Source of the DNA: an uncultured Alistipes sp.
Lineage (GTDB): Bacteria > Bacteroidota > Bacteroidia > Bacteroidales > Rikenellaceae
NCBI GenBank assembly: GCA_900541585.1
Contig: UQKD01000005.1
Location: 62,001-126,000 of the forward strand
Direction of reading: 5' to 3'
DNA: 64,000 nucleotides
The stretch's first letter is position 1, and every line of letters begins with the position of its first letter. The notes under the pieces are model-generated. The model made no database searches. It saw only the letters and a list, made by a program, of their open reading frames with translations, and was not told the DNA's origin. This document shows positions 55,169 through 63,985 of the stretch, piece by piece. A program made the position numbers and the translations under genes.

Positions 55169-56302
55169 ATGAAAAACTGGATTTATGCCGCTCTGGCGGC
55201 GTTTCTCGCGACGGGGTGCGCCCCGCACGGAGGGTACACCCTTACCGGGGAGGTTCCCGAAGCCTGGGAGGGCAAGCCCGTGGTGCTGTTCACGACCGAT
55301 ACCGGGCAGGCCGAGGCCATCGACAGCACGACGGTGGCGAACGGGAAATTCCGTTTGCAGGGCGTGCTGGACGCGCCCCGCAACTGCCGGGTGGCCGTCT
55401 ACCTCGATCCCCAAGACCGGACGGACCGCAACCTGACGGTGACTTTCCCGGTGTTTTTGGACAGCACGGCCGTGAACGCCGTGTGCGACGCTGCGAAAGG
55501 CGATCCCGTCTTCACCCTCACGGGCGGTACCACCCAGACCGAGTGGCAGGCTTACCGTGCGGCCCTCGAACCGCTGGCGAAGGAACGCGAACGCACGTTC
55601 GATGAATACATAGCCGCTTTTTACCACCGGGAAGATGGGAAAAAGGGCGTCGAACTGGCCCGCCGGGTCGATGAAAAGGCCGGCCTCATCCGGGATTTCA
55701 AGATCGCTTATGTGCGGGAGCATCCCGCTTCGGCGGTCAGCCTCGCCATCGTGCAGGAACTTTGCGACCGCCAGTCGCGGCTGGATCGGGCGCAGATGGA
55801 GTCGCTGATGGATGCGCTCGCCCCGCAGGCGAGGGAGTCGGCCGCCGGGCGTTACGCCGCGGCGTGCATCCGCGACAAGCGGATTGTGGAGGGACAGCCG
55901 CTGCCCGACCTCGAACTGCCGGATGCGGAGGGCATCGTGCGCCGGGTGTCGGATTTCATCCGTCCGGGGCATTACACGCTGGTCGAAATCTGGGCTTCGT
56001 GGTGCATGCCTTGCCGGGGCGAGATTCCGTTCGTCCGGAGGGCCTACGAAAAATACCACCGGAAGGGCTTCGACGTGCTTTACGTGTCGATAGACAGCGA
56101 CGCCGCGAACTGGAAACGGGCGCTTGACGAGGAGAAAATGCCGTGGCCCCAACTGCTCGACACGGGCCGCACGAGTTTCTCGGCGTATGAAACCACGGCC
56201 GTGCCGACCTCGATCCTCGTCGACGGCGAAGGCCGCATCTGCCGGCTCAACGCCCGCGGCGGGTGGCTGGACGGCGCGCTGGAGGAAATTTACGGAAAAT
56301 GA
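55169..56302 (+). CDS. TlpA-like thiol-disulfide oxidoreductase lipoprotein with N-terminal DUF4369 domain
   Basis: 377 aa. Lipobox TGC (Cys17). Residues about 20-120 form a beta-sandwich of the DUF4369 type (YTLTGEVPEAWEGKPVVLF), then a helical linker. The C-terminal TlpA/thioredoxin domain has the active site WASWCMPCRGE and the cis-Pro AVPTSILVDG. It reduces or isomerises disulfides in the periplasm or at the surface. Its stop overlaps the next start by ATGA (56299-56302). The next protein is a second thioredoxin-like lipoprotein, so two reductases are coupled to one SusC/SusD system. Confidence 0.92.
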   Translation: MKNWIYAALAAFLATGCAPHGGYTLTGEVPEAWEGKPVVLFTTDTGQAEAIDSTTVANGKFRLQGVLDAPRNCRVAVYLDPQDRTDRNLTVTFPVFLDSTAVNAVCDAAKGDPVFTLTGGTTQTEWQAYRAALEPLAKERERTFDEYIAAFYHREDGKKGVELARRVDEKAGLIRDFKIAYVREHPASAVSLAIVQELCDRQSRLDRAQMESLMDALAPQARESAAGRYAAACIRDKRIVEGQPLPDLELPDAEGIVRRVSDFIRPGHYTLVEIWASWCMPCRGEIPFVRRAYEKYHRKGFDVLYVSIDSDAANWKRALDEEKMPWPQLLDTGRTSFSAYETTAVPTSILVDGEGRICRLNARGGWLDGALEEIYGK

Positions 56303-57672
56303 TTAATCGAAACAAATACATGAGAAAGATTCTATTGTTCGTGCTGGGAGCGGCTCTCTGCGCCTGCACATCGAAAAACCCGAACGACATCGTGGTGAAT
56401 GTCGAGGTGGAGAACATGACCGTCTCCAACGTGGGGCTGCTGATCGACCGCTCGACGTCCTTCATCATTCCGCTGGACAAGCACGGAAAGGGTCGGCTGG
56501 TGATTACCGGGCTGGAGAACATCTATCCGCGCGTGATTTACGGACAGGCCGCGCAGTTGATCTTCATCGGCAGGGGCGAGGAGGTGACGCTGCGCTTCGA
56601 CGGTCGCAAGTTCAAGGACGGCATCCGGGTCGAAGGCCGGAACGTCGAGGCCAACGAGTACCTGCAATCCACGACCCCGTCCGCATTCAACGCCTATGAC
56701 CTACCCTGGGAGAAGTTTTGCGCCGAAATCAACCGCCTGGCGGACGATGCCGTGCATCTGATGAAGGCCCGCAAGCTGGAGCAGACGTGTCCCGATTTCG
56801 CGAAGGTCGAAGAGGCGCGCCTCCGCTACCTCTACGCACAGCCGATGCTGTTGTACACGATGGGCTACCGGATGATGGGCGATCCCGACTACGTCCCCGG
56901 CAAGGAGGTTTACGATGCCGTCGGGAAGATGGTCGTGGAGCGCGAGGAGTTGGCCGACGTGGACGCTTACCGCGATTACATCCATTTTGCGATCCCGATG
57001 GTGCTCGAAGGACAAGGTAGCAAATTCGACGGTCCCTATGCCCGTACGGTGGCGACGATGCGCTATGTCGCCGACAATTTCACCAATGAGAAGGTGAAGC
57101 AGACCATGCTGCGGCTGCTGGCGATCGAGTACATGCAGAGCAACGGCGTGCGCAATACGGCGGAGTTGCAGAACATCGCGAATACCTACATCACCGACCC
57201 GCAGATGCTGCGCGAATACAAGGAGGAACTCGAAAGCCACAACCTGACGGCGATAGGGCGTCCTTCGCCCGATTTCACGGCGACGGACCTCACGGGCAAG
57301 AGCTACTCGCTCGCCGACTTCAGGGGCAAATACCTCTATATCGACATGTGGGCGACGTGGTGCGCCCCCTGCAAGGCCGAACTGCCCTATTTCCGCGAAC
57401 TGGTGAAGAAGTTCGAGGGCAGGAACATCACGTTCCTGGGGCTTTCGGTCGACAAGGACAAGGCCGCCTGGGAGAAGATGGCCGAATCGGGCCAGCTGGC
57501 GGGCGTGCAGCTGCTGCTGGGCTCCGGCAGCCAGTTTCAGCGCGACTACGACATCGAAGGCATTCCGCATTTCATCCTGCTCGACAAGGAGGGGAAGATC
57601 GTGAACGCCGACATGCTCCGGCCTTCGTCCGAGGACACCGAACGGCTGCTGAACGAACTGGAAGGAATATAG
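56299..57672 (+). CDS. Second TlpA-like thioredoxin-domain lipoprotein
   Basis: 457 aa from ATG 56299; the alternative ATG 56320 (MRKILLFVLG) also gives a complete lipoprotein signal with CAC lipobox. The N-terminal half is DUF4369-like plus a helical segment. The C-terminal thioredoxin domain starts at GRPSPDFTATDL and has WATWCAPCKAE as its redox site, with cis-Pro GIPHFILLDKEG. It is coupled to the upstream TlpA gene by ATGA overlap. The two enzymes may act on different partners or in series. The role with SusC substrate is not known. Confidence 0.9.
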   Translation: MINRNKYMRKILLFVLGAALCACTSKNPNDIVVNVEVENMTVSNVGLLIDRSTSFIIPLDKHGKGRLVITGLENIYPRVIYGQAAQLIFIGRGEEVTLRFDGRKFKDGIRVEGRNVEANEYLQSTTPSAFNAYDLPWEKFCAEINRLADDAVHLMKARKLEQTCPDFAKVEEARLRYLYAQPMLLYTMGYRMMGDPDYVPGKEVYDAVGKMVVEREELADVDAYRDYIHFAIPMVLEGQGSKFDGPYARTVATMRYVADNFTNEKVKQTMLRLLAIEYMQSNGVRNTAELQNIANTYITDPQMLREYKEELESHNLTAIGRPSPDFTATDLTGKSYSLADFRGKYLYIDMWATWCAPCKAELPYFRELVKKFEGRNITFLGLSVDKDKAAWEKMAESGQLAGVQLLLGSGSQFQRDYDIEGIPHFILLDKEGKIVNADMLRPSSEDTERLLNELEGI

Positions 57673-57708
57673 ATACCTATTTTTTAACTTTTTAAAACAA
57701 AAAGCATT

Positions 57709-59187
57709 ATGAAAAAATTATGGCTTATGTTGCTGATCGGATGCACGGCGGGTGCATTCACAGCCTGCTCGGACGGAGATGACGACCAGAAGCCGTCCTG
57801 TCCGATTACGGAATATACGGTTCCCTCCACGGCCGAGATCGGTGGTTTTTATACGGTGACGGGCAAGGGATTCGAGGCTTCGGCGCAGCTCTTCCTGCGC
57901 AATGCTTCGGGCACGGAGACCGCTGCCGAAGACCAGACTGTGACGGCTGCGGGGATCGAATGTACGGTTCCGTCGACCCTCACGGCCGGCGTGTACACCG
58001 TCGTCGTGAAGCAGAACGGCAGTTGGGAACTGGGACAGGTGCGCCTGGAGACTGCGCAGAACCCGGTGTCGAGTGTCGTGCTGCCCGCTGCGATCAAGCT
58101 GAACAAGCCGCTGGAGATCGCCGGTAACGGATTCACCTCGGCTTCGCGCATCTTCCTGGAGACCGCCGATGCCGCCAAGACCCGTACGGAACTGACGGCT
58201 GCGCCCTCCTCGACGGGTATCAGCTGCACCATTCCCAACGGCGTTGCGGCAGGCACGTACAACGTGATCCTCAAGCACAACAATATCGACTGGACGCTGG
58301 GCGAGAACATTCCCGCTGCGGTGTACAAGCGGCTGAAGGGCATCAGCTATGCGATGTCGCAGACCTGCGATTTCTCCACCGTGGACGGCGGCGTAGAGGC
58401 TGTGAAGGCCATGCTGCTGGAGATGGTTGGAGGCGACCAGGCGACAGCGGATGCCTATTTCAATATGCTGTTCAGCGAAGGGACGAACGTCGTCTCGCAG
58501 TTGGCGTTCAAATATGGCAGTGACAATCGGGTGACCGCCGTTCAGCAGGGCGAGGGCGCAGATGCCGCCGACTGGTACACGTTCTCCTTCGACGGAGACA
58601 AGGTTTCGGCCCGGAACAAAATGTACGAAGAGGGCGAAACCGGTATCCGGGCATTCTCCTGGGTGCTGAACGACGGAAGAGTGGAGAGCAGCAACGTCGA
58701 CTTCATGCGGACCGTCGGCGGAGAAGTCGTTTCGAAACCCGCTGATTTCACCTGGGCCTATGATGCCGTTAATGGACAGTGCACCGGTGTCGTTTATCAG
58801 AGCAATGGCGCCGATTACGCCTCGTTCAGTTTTGAAAACGGAAACTATACGGCGGACGGGATGTTCGAATACGGCGATGCCGGCAAGAAGAACAACATCT
58901 TCGGCGTCGATGTGGCGAAAGCCATTGTGGGCGTTACCTCCCAGCTGGATGACGACCATGCTCTGGCTTGTTTCCTGGGTTATGACGGAAAGGCTTCGCT
59001 CAACCTGCCCACTTCGACGCTGATCGACGCCATGTCGGAGGAGGATCCCGCCAAGGCGGTTACCTGCATCCAGGACGGCGAGGGTTATGTGACCGCTGCC
59101 AAGTGGGGTGGAGAAGGTTTCGATATGATGGGTATAGGAGTCAAGATTACCTCTGAAACGGTATTCGAATTTACCTACGCGGAATAG
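57709..59187 (+). CDS. IPT/TIG-repeat surface lipoprotein
   Basis: 492 aa. Lipobox FTAC (Cys20) followed by SDGDDD, an acidic surface-export signal. Two IPT/TIG Ig-like repeats are at about residues 32-112 (GGFYTVTGKGFEASAQLFLR and ECTVPSTLTAGVYTVVV) and 117-203 (PLEIAGNGFTSASRIFLE, SCTIPNGVAAGTYNVIL). A C-terminal beta-rich part of 280 residues has no recognised domain. Proteins of this type bind glycans or peptides in some Sus-like loci (SusE-like role). It ends the operon before a strong terminator at 59213. Confidence 0.85.
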   Translation: MKKLWLMLLIGCTAGAFTACSDGDDDQKPSCPITEYTVPSTAEIGGFYTVTGKGFEASAQLFLRNASGTETAAEDQTVTAAGIECTVPSTLTAGVYTVVVKQNGSWELGQVRLETAQNPVSSVVLPAAIKLNKPLEIAGNGFTSASRIFLETADAAKTRTELTAAPSSTGISCTIPNGVAAGTYNVILKHNNIDWTLGENIPAAVYKRLKGISYAMSQTCDFSTVDGGVEAVKAMLLEMVGGDQATADAYFNMLFSEGTNVVSQLAFKYGSDNRVTAVQQGEGADAADWYTFSFDGDKVSARNKMYEEGETGIRAFSWVLNDGRVESSNVDFMRTVGGEVVSKPADFTWAYDAVNGQCTGVVYQSNGADYASFSFENGNYTADGMFEYGDAGKKNNIFGVDVAKAIVGVTSQLDDDHALACFLGYDGKASLNLPTSTLIDAMSEEDPAKAVTCIQDGEGYVTAAKWGGEGFDMMGIGVKITSETVFEFTYAE

Positions 59188-59212
59188 GCGAAAAGTGCCG
59201 ATTTCGTTTTAC

Positions 59213-59245
59213 GAGCCGCCCGGATAGCCCGGGCGGCTTTTTTTC
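59213..59245 (+). terminator. Terminator of the SusC/SusD operon
   Basis: GCCGCCCGG / CCGGGCGGC hairpin, loop of 5 bases, followed by seven T. Confidence 0.92.
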
Positions 59246-59316
59246 GCCGCCGTGCGGAGTTTGCGTGTTCTGCAATTTATTTTGCCCGAAGGCTTCGTTT
59301 GTTGCGCGCAAATAGT

Positions 59317-59324
59317 TACTTTTG
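59317..59324 (+). promoter_or_regulatory. -7 box of the hpt promoter
   Basis: TACTTTTG matches the -7 consensus; no well-spaced TTTG is present upstream. The leader to ATG 59355 is about 25 bases. Confidence 0.5.
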
Positions 59325-59354
59325 CAAGTATAATCCAAAAAATCCCGTAACGAA

Positions 59355-59897
59355 ATGGAGAATACCATACAACTTCACGACAAGAAGTTCAGAATCATGA
59401 TCCCCGCCGAGCAGATCGACAGGGCCGTGGATGCCGTGGCGCAGCGAATCAATGCCGACTATGCCGGCAAGGAGACCCCGTTGTTCCTGGGCATTCTCAA
59501 CGGTTCGTTCATGTTCATGTCGGACCTGATCAAGAAGATCGAATTCCAGAACGAACTTTCGTTCGTCAAGCTGGCGTCGTACGACGGGACCTGCTCCACG
59601 GGCTGCGTGAAGAGTCTGATCGGCCTGAACAATTCGATCGAGGGCCGTCACGTGATCATCGTCGAGGACATCGTGGACACGGGCGAGTCGATCGAGCACA
59701 TGATCAAGGAACTGGAGGCCCGCAACCCGGCGTCGGTCGAGGTCTGCACGCTTTTTTTCAAACCCGGGTCGTACCGCAAGACGCTGCCGATCAAGTACCG
59801 CGCCATGGAGATCGGCAACGAGTTCATCGTGGGTTACGGGCTGGACTACGACCAGCTGGGCCGCAGTCTCAAGGATATTTACGTAGTGACGGAGTGA
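59355..59897 (+). CDS. hpt: Hypoxanthine phosphoribosyltransferase
   Basis: 180 aa. PRTase motif VIIVEDIVDTGES (about residues 98-110), flexible loop SLIGLNNSIEG, N-terminal LGILNGSFMFMSDL and the C-terminal purine-binding segment. It salvages hypoxanthine and guanine with PRPP to IMP/GMP. It is the first gene of a three-gene run: queE starts on its stop codon (TGATG) and the divIC-like gene follows. Normal length. Confidence 0.96.
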   Translation: MENTIQLHDKKFRIMIPAEQIDRAVDAVAQRINADYAGKETPLFLGILNGSFMFMSDLIKKIEFQNELSFVKLASYDGTCSTGCVKSLIGLNNSIEGRHVIIVEDIVDTGESIEHMIKELEARNPASVEVCTLFFKPGSYRKTLPIKYRAMEIGNEFIVGYGLDYDQLGRSLKDIYVVTE

Positions 59898-60532
59898 TGG
59901 CGGCCGCGACCGATCCCGCATTGCTCGACGGCGGACGCCTGCTGCCGCTGGTCGAGGATTTCTACACCATTCAGGGCGAGGGATTCCACGCCGGGAAACC
60001 CGCCTACTTCATTCGTCTCGGCGGGTGCGACGTGGGTTGCCGCTGGTGCGACGCCAAGTATACGTGGAACCCGAAACTCTATCCGCCGACCGATGTGCAG
60101 ACCGTGATCGACCGTGCGACGTCGTGCCCGGCGCAGGCCATCGTCATCACGGGAGGCGAGCCGCTGCTCTATCCGCTGGGCGTGCTCACGCAGACGCTGC
60201 GCGAGAGGGGGTTGCAGATTTTCCTGGAAACATCGGGTTCGCACCCTTTCAGCGGTGTCTTCGACTGGGTGTGTCTGTCGCCCAAGCGCCGGCAGCCGCC
60301 CCTGGACGAGGCGTTCGAACGGGCCGACGAACTGAAAGTGATCGTCGAGTCGGAGGCCGATTTCGAATGGGCCGAGCAAAATGCCGCCCGTGTGGGCGGG
60401 AAGTGCCTGCTGTTTCTCCAGCCCGAGTGGAGCGTCGCCGAAAAGGTGATGCCCGCGATGGTCGAGTACGCCAAGGCGCATCCGCGGTGGAATATCTCCA
60501 TTCAGACGCACAAATACATGCATATTCCGTAA
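59897..60532 (+). CDS. queE: 7-carboxy-7-deazaguanine synthase (radical SAM)
   Basis: 211 aa. Radical-SAM cluster C44-x3-C48-x2-C51 (GGCDVGCRWC), the QueE-type N-terminus FYTIQGEGFHAGKPA and the conserved ITGGEPLLYP. It makes CDG from carboxy-tetrahydropterin in the queuosine pathway using S-adenosylmethionine. ATG 59897 overlaps the hpt stop (TGATG); a GTG at 59894 is an alternative. The gene is immediately followed by the divIC-like gene (stop and start adjacent, TAAATG). Confidence 0.93.
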   Translation: MAAATDPALLDGGRLLPLVEDFYTIQGEGFHAGKPAYFIRLGGCDVGCRWCDAKYTWNPKLYPPTDVQTVIDRATSCPAQAIVITGGEPLLYPLGVLTQTLRERGLQIFLETSGSHPFSGVFDWVCLSPKRRQPPLDEAFERADELKVIVESEADFEWAEQNAARVGGKCLLFLQPEWSVAEKVMPAMVEYAKAHPRWNISIQTHKYMHIP

Positions 60533-60808
60533 ATGAAAATTCAGTTCGGCCGCAGGTTCTGGATCGTCGCAACGGCGGTCATCGTCGTCTTCACGGTGTT
60601 CGTCGTGGGGCGCAACGCCCTGCACGCCGTGAAGATCAAGCGGCAGATCAACGCCCTGACACGCGAGCAAGCCTATTACGCCGGGAAGATCGCACAGGAC
60701 AGCACCCTGCTCGAACGGCTGAAATACGACGACTACCTCGAAGAGTACGCCCGGGAGAATTACCACATGCAGGGGCGCGACGAACACGTGTACATTATCA
60801 GGGAATAG
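60533..60808 (+). CDS. FtsB/DivIC-family septum formation protein
   Basis: 91 aa, bitopic: short cytoplasmic N-terminus, one membrane helix (about residues 9-26), coiled coil (VKIKRQINALTREQAYYAGKI, in part INALTREQAYYAG) and the conserved end of the family, YARENYHMQGRDEHVYII. FtsB/DivIC proteins form the divisome core with FtsL and FtsQ. Start adjacent to the queE stop. Followed by a long hairpin at 60879. Confidence 0.88.
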   Translation: MKIQFGRRFWIVATAVIVVFTVFVVGRNALHAVKIKRQINALTREQAYYAGKIAQDSTLLERLKYDDYLEEYARENYHMQGRDEHVYIIRE

Positions 60809-60878
60809 GTTTTTTCCTTTTCAAAGGGAGATTCGGAGGAATTGTCGATATGAAGTCCGATATCCGAAGGATGGCGTA

Positions 60879-60923
60879 ATATGAATCGGGGAGGGGCTAT
60901 ACAGCCTCTCCCCGATTCATATT
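60879..60923. terminator. Bidirectional terminator between divIC-like gene and thiL
   Basis: A 20-bp near-perfect stem (AATATGAATCGGGGAGGGGC and its complement) with a loop around TATACAG. A T-run is weak on both sides, but the stem is strong enough for convergent termination. Its right arm reaches the thiL stop codon. Confidence 0.75.
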
Positions 60924-61860
60924 AATAGTGCTCGAACCCGTGCCAGTCCAGCGGCTCGGGTTTTCCGTCGCGGAGCCACACGAGGCCCGGTTCGGGGGTG
61001 ATGCGGCCGATGGGGTGGAGCGGCGTGCCGAAGCGGATGCGGAAATCCGCGGCGAGGCGTTCGGCGGCCTCCGGCGCGGCGGTGAGCAGGAGTTTGTAGT
61101 CCTCGCCCGCGCAGGCGGCCATGCGGACATCGGCGCCCGGGGCCGCGGGAATCCGCTCGACGGCGACTTCGGCGCCGACGCCCGAGCGGTCGAGGATATG
61201 CCGCAGGTCGGAGGCCAGTCCGTCCGAAAGGTCCATCATGGCACGCACCTCGGGACGGCTGCCGAGCCAGATGCCTTCGGCGACCTGCGGCTGCGGGTTG
61301 CGGTGTACGGCCGCCGCGGGGGTGTCGCAGCGTCCTGCGAGGATGTCCCGCAGGCCAGCGCCCGAGGCCCCGAGCTGCCCGGCGGCGAAAATCACGTCCC
61401 CGGGGCGTGCGTCGCTGCGTCGCTTGAGGTGCGCGTTGGCCGCGCGGCCGATGGCCGTGACGTTGATCGTGACGCCCGACAGCGAGCGGGTCGTGTCGCC
61501 TCCGGCGAGCGTCACGCCGAACTCTTCGGACAGTTCCCGGTAGCCGAGCAAGAACTCCGCGGCCCACGCATCGGCAGCATCGGCCGGAAGGGCGATCGAG
61601 AGCAGCGTCGCCACGGGGCGGGCACCCATTGCGGCCACGTCGCTCAAGTTTACGGCGAGGGATTTTCGCCCCAGTTCCCGGGCCGTGGTGGCGGCACGCA
61701 GGAAATGGACACCTTCGGTCAGCAGGTCCGCGGTGAAGACCAGCGATTCGCCTCGGCCGACGGGCAGTACGGCACAGTCGTCGCCGATACCCTCGAACCC
61801 GTTGTCGGGAAGCGGGGCGAAAAGGTCTTTTATGCTGTCGATGAATCCGAATTCGGTCAT
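60922..61860 (-). CDS. thiL: Thiamine-monophosphate kinase
   Basis: 312 aa, PurM-like fold. GIGDDCAVLPV (residues about 25-35), TADLLTEGVHFL and NLSDVAAMGARP are the nucleotide- and Mg-binding loops, with DLSDGLASDL and AGEDYKLLLTA further on. It converts thiamine monophosphate to the diphosphate cofactor with ATP. Convergent with the divIC-like gene and divergent from aroQ. The -7 box on the minus strand (TAACTTTG, 61881-61888) leaves a leader of about 15-20 bases. Confidence 0.95.
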   Translation of the reverse strand: MTEFGFIDSIKDLFAPLPDNGFEGIGDDCAVLPVGRGESLVFTADLLTEGVHFLRAATTARELGRKSLAVNLSDVAAMGARPVATLLSIALPADAADAWAAEFLLGYRELSEEFGVTLAGGDTTRSLSGVTINVTAIGRAANAHLKRRSDARPGDVIFAAGQLGASGAGLRDILAGRCDTPAAAVHRNPQPQVAEGIWLGSRPEVRAMMDLSDGLASDLRHILDRSGVGAEVAVERIPAAPGADVRMAACAGEDYKLLLTAAPEAAERLAADFRIRFGTPLHPIGRITPEPGLVWLRDGKPEPLDWHGFEHY

Positions 61861-61880
61861 GGAAGAGTTGTGTTATGGCG

Positions 61881-61888
61881 CAAAGTTA
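61881..61888 (-). promoter_or_regulatory. -7 box of the thiL promoter
   Basis: Minus strand TAACTTTG, 20 bases before the thiL ATG. Only 23 bases separate it from the plus-strand -7 box at 61912, so the two promoters overlap. Confidence 0.55.
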
Positions 61889-61911
61889 CCGATTTTTTCG
61901 GTGAATTTGAT

Positions 61912-61919
61912 TATCTTTG
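61912..61919 (+). promoter_or_regulatory. -7 box of the aroQ promoter
   Basis: TATCTTTG; no clear -33. The aroQ ATG follows after about 40 bases. Confidence 0.5.
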
Positions 61920-61960
61920 TCCGGGAATCGCCCGCTTGGGGCGTTAGGTTAATGTATGAA

Positions 61961-62389
61961 ATGATGAAGATATTGATTCTCAACGGACCGAACCTCAATC
62001 TCCAGGGGCGGCGCGACACCGGGGTTTACGGATCGCAGACTTTCGAGTCGTATTTCGAAGCGTTGAAAGCGAGCTATCCGTCGGTGGAGTTCGGCTATTT
62101 CCAGTCGAACATCGAAGGCGAGCTGATCGACGCCGTGCAGCAGGCCGACGGCGTTTACGACGGCGTGGTGCTCAATGCCGGCGGGTATACGCATACTTCG
62201 GTGGCGCTGCGCGACGCCGTATCGGCCGTGTCGGTTCCCGTCGTTGAGGTGCACATCTCCTCGATCCTCGCACGCGAGGAGTTCCGCCACACCTCGCTGC
62301 TGGCGCCCGTGGCCAAAGGCTCGATCATGGGATTCGGGCTGAACTCCTACCGGCTCGGGATAGAAGCCCTGCTGCTTTCGATTTTATAG
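61961..62389 (+). CDS. aroQ: 3-dehydroquinate dehydratase, type II
   Basis: 142 aa from ATG 61961; ATGs at 61952 and 61964 are also in frame and possible. Type II signature: LILNGPNLNLQGRRDTGVYG, quoted in part as GPNLNLQGRRDTGVYG, with the catalytic Arg and Tyr; LNAGGYTHTSVALRDA with Asn and the catalytic His region; and EVHISSILAREEFRHTS. It dehydrates 3-dehydroquinate to 3-dehydroshikimate in the shikimate pathway. It lies divergent from thiL and 120 bases before pyk. Confidence 0.95.
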   Translation: MMKILILNGPNLNLQGRRDTGVYGSQTFESYFEALKASYPSVEFGYFQSNIEGELIDAVQQADGVYDGVVLNAGGYTHTSVALRDAVSAVSVPVVEVHISSILAREEFRHTSLLAPVAKGSIMGFGLNSYRLGIEALLLSIL

Positions 62390-62395
62390 GGCATC

Positions 62396-62475
62396 TGCGG
62401 CACATTCCTTGTCCGTCCCGAATGGGAAATGCCTTTTGTATGTCGCATCCGTGACGGACTTCACGATGCGCCGCA
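62396..62475 (+). other. Structured leader candidate upstream of pyk
   Basis: GCGGC and GCCGC arms (about 62396 and 62470) enclose a 7-bp perfect pair GTCCGTC / GACGGAC (about 62409 and 62453). It lies 40 bases before the pyk start in a 120-base gap. No ligand-binding RNA family is recognised. It could also be the aroQ 3' end. Confidence 0.25.
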
Positions 62476-62509
62476 CCCGCTCCTCAAAAATTAAAAAATA
62501 TTTCTCTCT

Positions 62510-63985
62510 ATGTATCGCATGAAAAAAACCAAGATTGTCGCCACGATGTCGGATTTCCGCTGCACCGAAGAGTTCGTAAAACAGCTTTTCGACGCCGGCA
62601 TGGACGTTGTGCGCGTCAATTCGGCGCACGTCACCGAGGACGGAGCCACGCATATCGTCGAGACGGTGCACCGGGTGAACCCGGCCATTCCGATCATGAT
62701 AGATACCAAAGGACCCGAAATCCGCGTCACGACCATCGCCGACGAATACGGTAACAGCATCAATTTCCGCCCGGGAGACCGGGTGGCCGTGCGCGGTTCG
62801 GACGGCTCGGACCTCACGACCCGCAAGGTGGTCTACATGAACGTGCCGTCGATCGTGAGCGACATTCCCGTCGGGGCGCGGATGCTGATCGCCGACGGCG
62901 AGCTGGAAATCCGCGTCGTGGGCAAGAACGATACGGAGCTGGACTGCGAGTTCGTCGTGGGAGGCGCCATGCGTTCGCGCAAGAGCGTCAACGTGCCGGG
63001 CGTATCGATCGACCTGCCGTCGGTGACCGAGAAGGACCGCCGCTTCATCGAATGGGCCGTGAAGAACGACGTCGATTTCATCGCGCATTCGTTCGTGCGC
63101 TCGGCGCGCGACATCCGTGCCGTGCAGGATATTCTCGACGCCCACGGCAGCAATATCAAGATCATCTCGAAGATCGAGAACCAGGAGGGACTGGACAACA
63201 TCGACGAGATCATCGAGGCTTCGTACGGCATCATGGTCGCCCGAGGCGACCTGGGTGTGGAACTTCCCGCCGAGGTGATCCCCAACACGCAGCGGCGTAT
63301 CGTCGAGAAGTGTATCTGCGCCAAGCGTCCCGTGATCATCGCCACGCAGATGCTCTATTCGATGGTCAAGTCGCCGCGCCCGACGCGCGCCGAGGTGAGC
63401 GACGTGGCCAGTGCCATTTACGAGCGCGTGGATGCCGTGATGCTGAGCGACGAGACCGCCATGGGCGATTTCCCCGTGCAGTCGGTGGAGACGATGGCCC
63501 GCATCGCCCGCGAGATCGAACGCGACGAGACGCATTTCAAGCCGATGATCGACATGGACATGGTCTCGGTGAACCACGAGATCACCGCACAGCTGGCCCG
63601 TTCGGCCGTGCGCGCTTCGACCAACCTGCCGATCAAATACGTGGTGCTCGACACCAAGACGGGCCGCACGGGCCGTTACCTGGCGGCGTTCCGCGGCCGC
63701 AAGACCGTGATGGCCGTCTGCTACCAGCTGCATGCGCAGCGCATCCTGGCCCTGTCGTACGGCGTCGTGCCGATTCTCCGGAACCAGGAACTCGCCGACA
63801 AATACCATTTCCTGGTCGATGCGCTGGAGTTTCTCGACCAGTACCGCAAACTCGACGACGGGGACCTGATGGCCATTGTGGGCGGCAGTTTCGGTCCCGA
63901 CGGCGGTGCGTCGTACGTCGAGATCGCTAACGTGCAGAACATCCGCAAGCGTAACGAGGAGATCGTGGCGCAGCATAACTGTTAG
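62510..63985 (+). CDS. pyk: Pyruvate kinase
   Basis: 491 aa; ATG 62519 (MKKTKIVAT) is a close alternative. Active-site motifs: DTKGPEIR for K+/Mg, the catalytic lysine in IISKIENQEGL, MVARGDLGVELP, and the TIM-barrel/C-terminal allosteric domain ending in a Cys. The N-terminal block reads KTKIVATMSDFR rather than the usual TIGPAS, a variant also seen in Bacteroidetes. It converts phosphoenolpyruvate and ADP to pyruvate and ATP, feeding PFOR. It has a complete stop at 63983-63985, just before the window end. Confidence 0.95.
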   Translation: MYRMKKTKIVATMSDFRCTEEFVKQLFDAGMDVVRVNSAHVTEDGATHIVETVHRVNPAIPIMIDTKGPEIRVTTIADEYGNSINFRPGDRVAVRGSDGSDLTTRKVVYMNVPSIVSDIPVGARMLIADGELEIRVVGKNDTELDCEFVVGGAMRSRKSVNVPGVSIDLPSVTEKDRRFIEWAVKNDVDFIAHSFVRSARDIRAVQDILDAHGSNIKIISKIENQEGLDNIDEIIEASYGIMVARGDLGVELPAEVIPNTQRRIVEKCICAKRPVIIATQMLYSMVKSPRPTRAEVSDVASAIYERVDAVMLSDETAMGDFPVQSVETMARIAREIERDETHFKPMIDMDMVSVNHEITAQLARSAVRASTNLPIKYVVLDTKTGRTGRYLAAFRGRKTVMAVCYQLHAQRILALSYGVVPILRNQELADKYHFLVDALEFLDQYRKLDDGDLMAIVGGSFGPDGGASYVEIANVQNIRKRNEEIVAQHNC

